This document shows, piece after piece, positions 4,303 to 5,023 of a stretch of DNA of 5,023 bases. The stretch is from CBDVBD01 sp965372135 (GTDB taxonomy: Bacteria > Electryoneota > RPQS01 > CBDVBD01). The notes under the pieces were generated by a model. The model was not told the origin of the DNA. It saw nothing but the letters and a program-made list of their open reading frames with translations, and did no database searches. The stretch's first letter is position 1. Each line of letters opens with the position of its first letter. The position numbers were made by a program, and so were the translations under genes. The stretch spans positions 1-5,023 of the forward strand of contig CBDVBD010000194.1 in assembly GCA_965372135.1 (NCBI GenBank), in the 5' to 3' direction.

Positions 4303-5023
4303 ATGCGGCATGGATTCAGATTTATCACGGAAAAATGTGAAGGGCACATGCGGTGTATGCGTATCTGTCCGACGCAGGCTATCCGTGTCAAGGGCGGCAA
4401 GGCACGTTTGATTCCAGAGCTATGTGTTGACTGCGGTGAGTGTCTTACAGCTTGTCCAACGGGCGCGATTACGGCAACCACGACATCCTTTGGCGAGCTG
4501 GATCGGTATAAGTTCAAGGTTGCGATTCCGGCGCCAGCGTTATTCGCACAGTTTTCCATGGAGGAGACTCCCTATAGAATCGCCAAGGCGTTGATTCATA
4601 TAGGTTTCGATGCGGTATGGGACTATTCAGTGGATACGGAACTTATCAGCCGAGCTATCGTCGAATTTGTGAAGAATTGGAAGGGTCCGTTCCCGTTGAT
4701 TTCCAGTTCCTGTCCGGTGGTAGTGCGGTTGGTCCAGGTAGCCTATCCGTCTATGGTGAGGCATATGCTGCCGATGGAAGCTTCTCGTGAAATTGCCGCT
4801 CGGGAAATAAAGCGGAAATATTCCAGGAAGTTAGGGTTAAAACCGGAGGAGATCGCAGCGGTTTACATTACTCCCTGTCAGGCAAAATCTATCTCGATTA
4901 TCGAACCTGCAGAAGGGGGACGGAGCTACATCGACGAAACGGTGGGTATCCGGGACATCTACAATGATATTCAACATTACCTGCTGGAGAATAAGACTGA
5001 TGAGGACAATAAAGCGGAAACTT
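4303..5023 (+). CDS. [FeFe]-hydrogenase-like protein with N-terminal 2x[4Fe-4S] ferredoxin domain, probably sensory (HydS-like), 3' truncated
   Basis: The frame runs off the right edge after 240 codons. Residues 1-57 form a ferredoxin domain: C12, H15, C18, C22 (CEGHMRCMRICP) and C41, C44, C47, C51 (CVDCGECLTACP). The second site is a standard [4Fe-4S] motif; the first has His where Cys is usual. From about residue 70 it follows the hydrogenase H-cluster fold: VAIPAPALFAQF, then ISSSCPVVV (133-141, L1 motif) and YITPCQAK (188-195, L2 motif). C137 and C192 match cluster ligands. The proton-transfer Cys of L1 is Ser136, and the Glu expected three residues after K195 is Ser198, which fits sensory/low-activity group C or D enzymes rather than a catalytic HydA. 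L3 and any PAS domain lie beyond the window. ATG 4303 follows the ATPase stop by one base; ATG 4294 (8-base overlap) is an alternative, but homologues typically begin with a short M-x-HG lead as here. Confidence 0.85.
   Translation, partial: MRHGFRFITEKCEGHMRCMRICPTQAIRVKGGKARLIPELCVDCGECLTACPTGAITATTTSFGELDRYKFKVAIPAPALFAQFSMEETPYRIAKALIHIGFDAVWDYSVDTELISRAIVEFVKNWKGPFPLISSSCPVVVRLVQVAYPSMVRHMLPMEASREIAAREIKRKYSRKLGLKPEEIAAVYITPCQAKSISIIEPAEGGRSYIDETVGIRDIYNDIQHYLLENKTDEDNKAET

Noticed and set aside
1..5023. tRNA, rRNA, insertion sequence or integrase genes
   Set aside because: No tRNA-like folds, rRNA segments, transposase motifs or terminal inverted repeats bounding a gene were seen.

Overview
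The window looks like part of an anaerobic bacterial chromosome. It has moderate GC, all recognisable genes lie on the + strand, and every gene I can identify concerns low-potential electron transfer or sensing of it. The content (a NuoG/formate-dehydrogenase-like molybdopterin subunit, an NfnAB-type flavin transhydrogenase, and a DRTGG protein, HATPase and [FeFe]-hydrogenase-like trio) is typical of fermentative, acetogenic or syntrophic bacteria. The intergenic heptamer repeats and C-rich/G-rich hairpins recall repeat-rich uncultured lineages. I cannot name a phylum from the sequence alone.

Layout. 2-883 is the C-terminal part of a molybdopterin oxidoreductase, cut by the left edge. It overlaps by 8 bases an NfnA-like FAD/NAD(P)/[2Fe-2S] subunit (876-1709). 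A gene-free spacer of 327 bases (1710-2036) follows, holding five tandem AAGTNNC heptamers, two related C-tract/G-tract hairpins and a 16-base perfect palindrome. Next is the NfnB-like/GltD-like subunit (2037-3446), whose stop codon lies inside a perfect 10-bp hairpin followed by a second heptamer repeat (GAATTTT). Then come three tightly packed genes: a DRTGG-domain protein (3520-3864), a stand-alone GHKL ATPase (3864-4301) and a [FeFe]-hydrogenase-like ferredoxin fusion (4303 to the right edge).

Working model. The molybdopterin subunit plus NfnA and NfnB could form one complex that couples NAD(P)(H), ferredoxin and formate (or another substrate of the molybdopterin subunit) by flavin-based bifurcation or confurcation. 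The downstream trio looks like a sensing/regulatory module. The hydrogenase-like protein keeps its first two visible H-cluster cysteines but lacks the residues used for fast proton transfer. It sits beside an anti-sigma-type ATPase and a DRTGG protein, which suggests a redox or H2 signal passed to a protein partner. The pairing of module and enzyme is inferred from gene order only. The last gene is truncated, so its third H-cluster motif and any C-terminal PAS or other domain cannot be seen.
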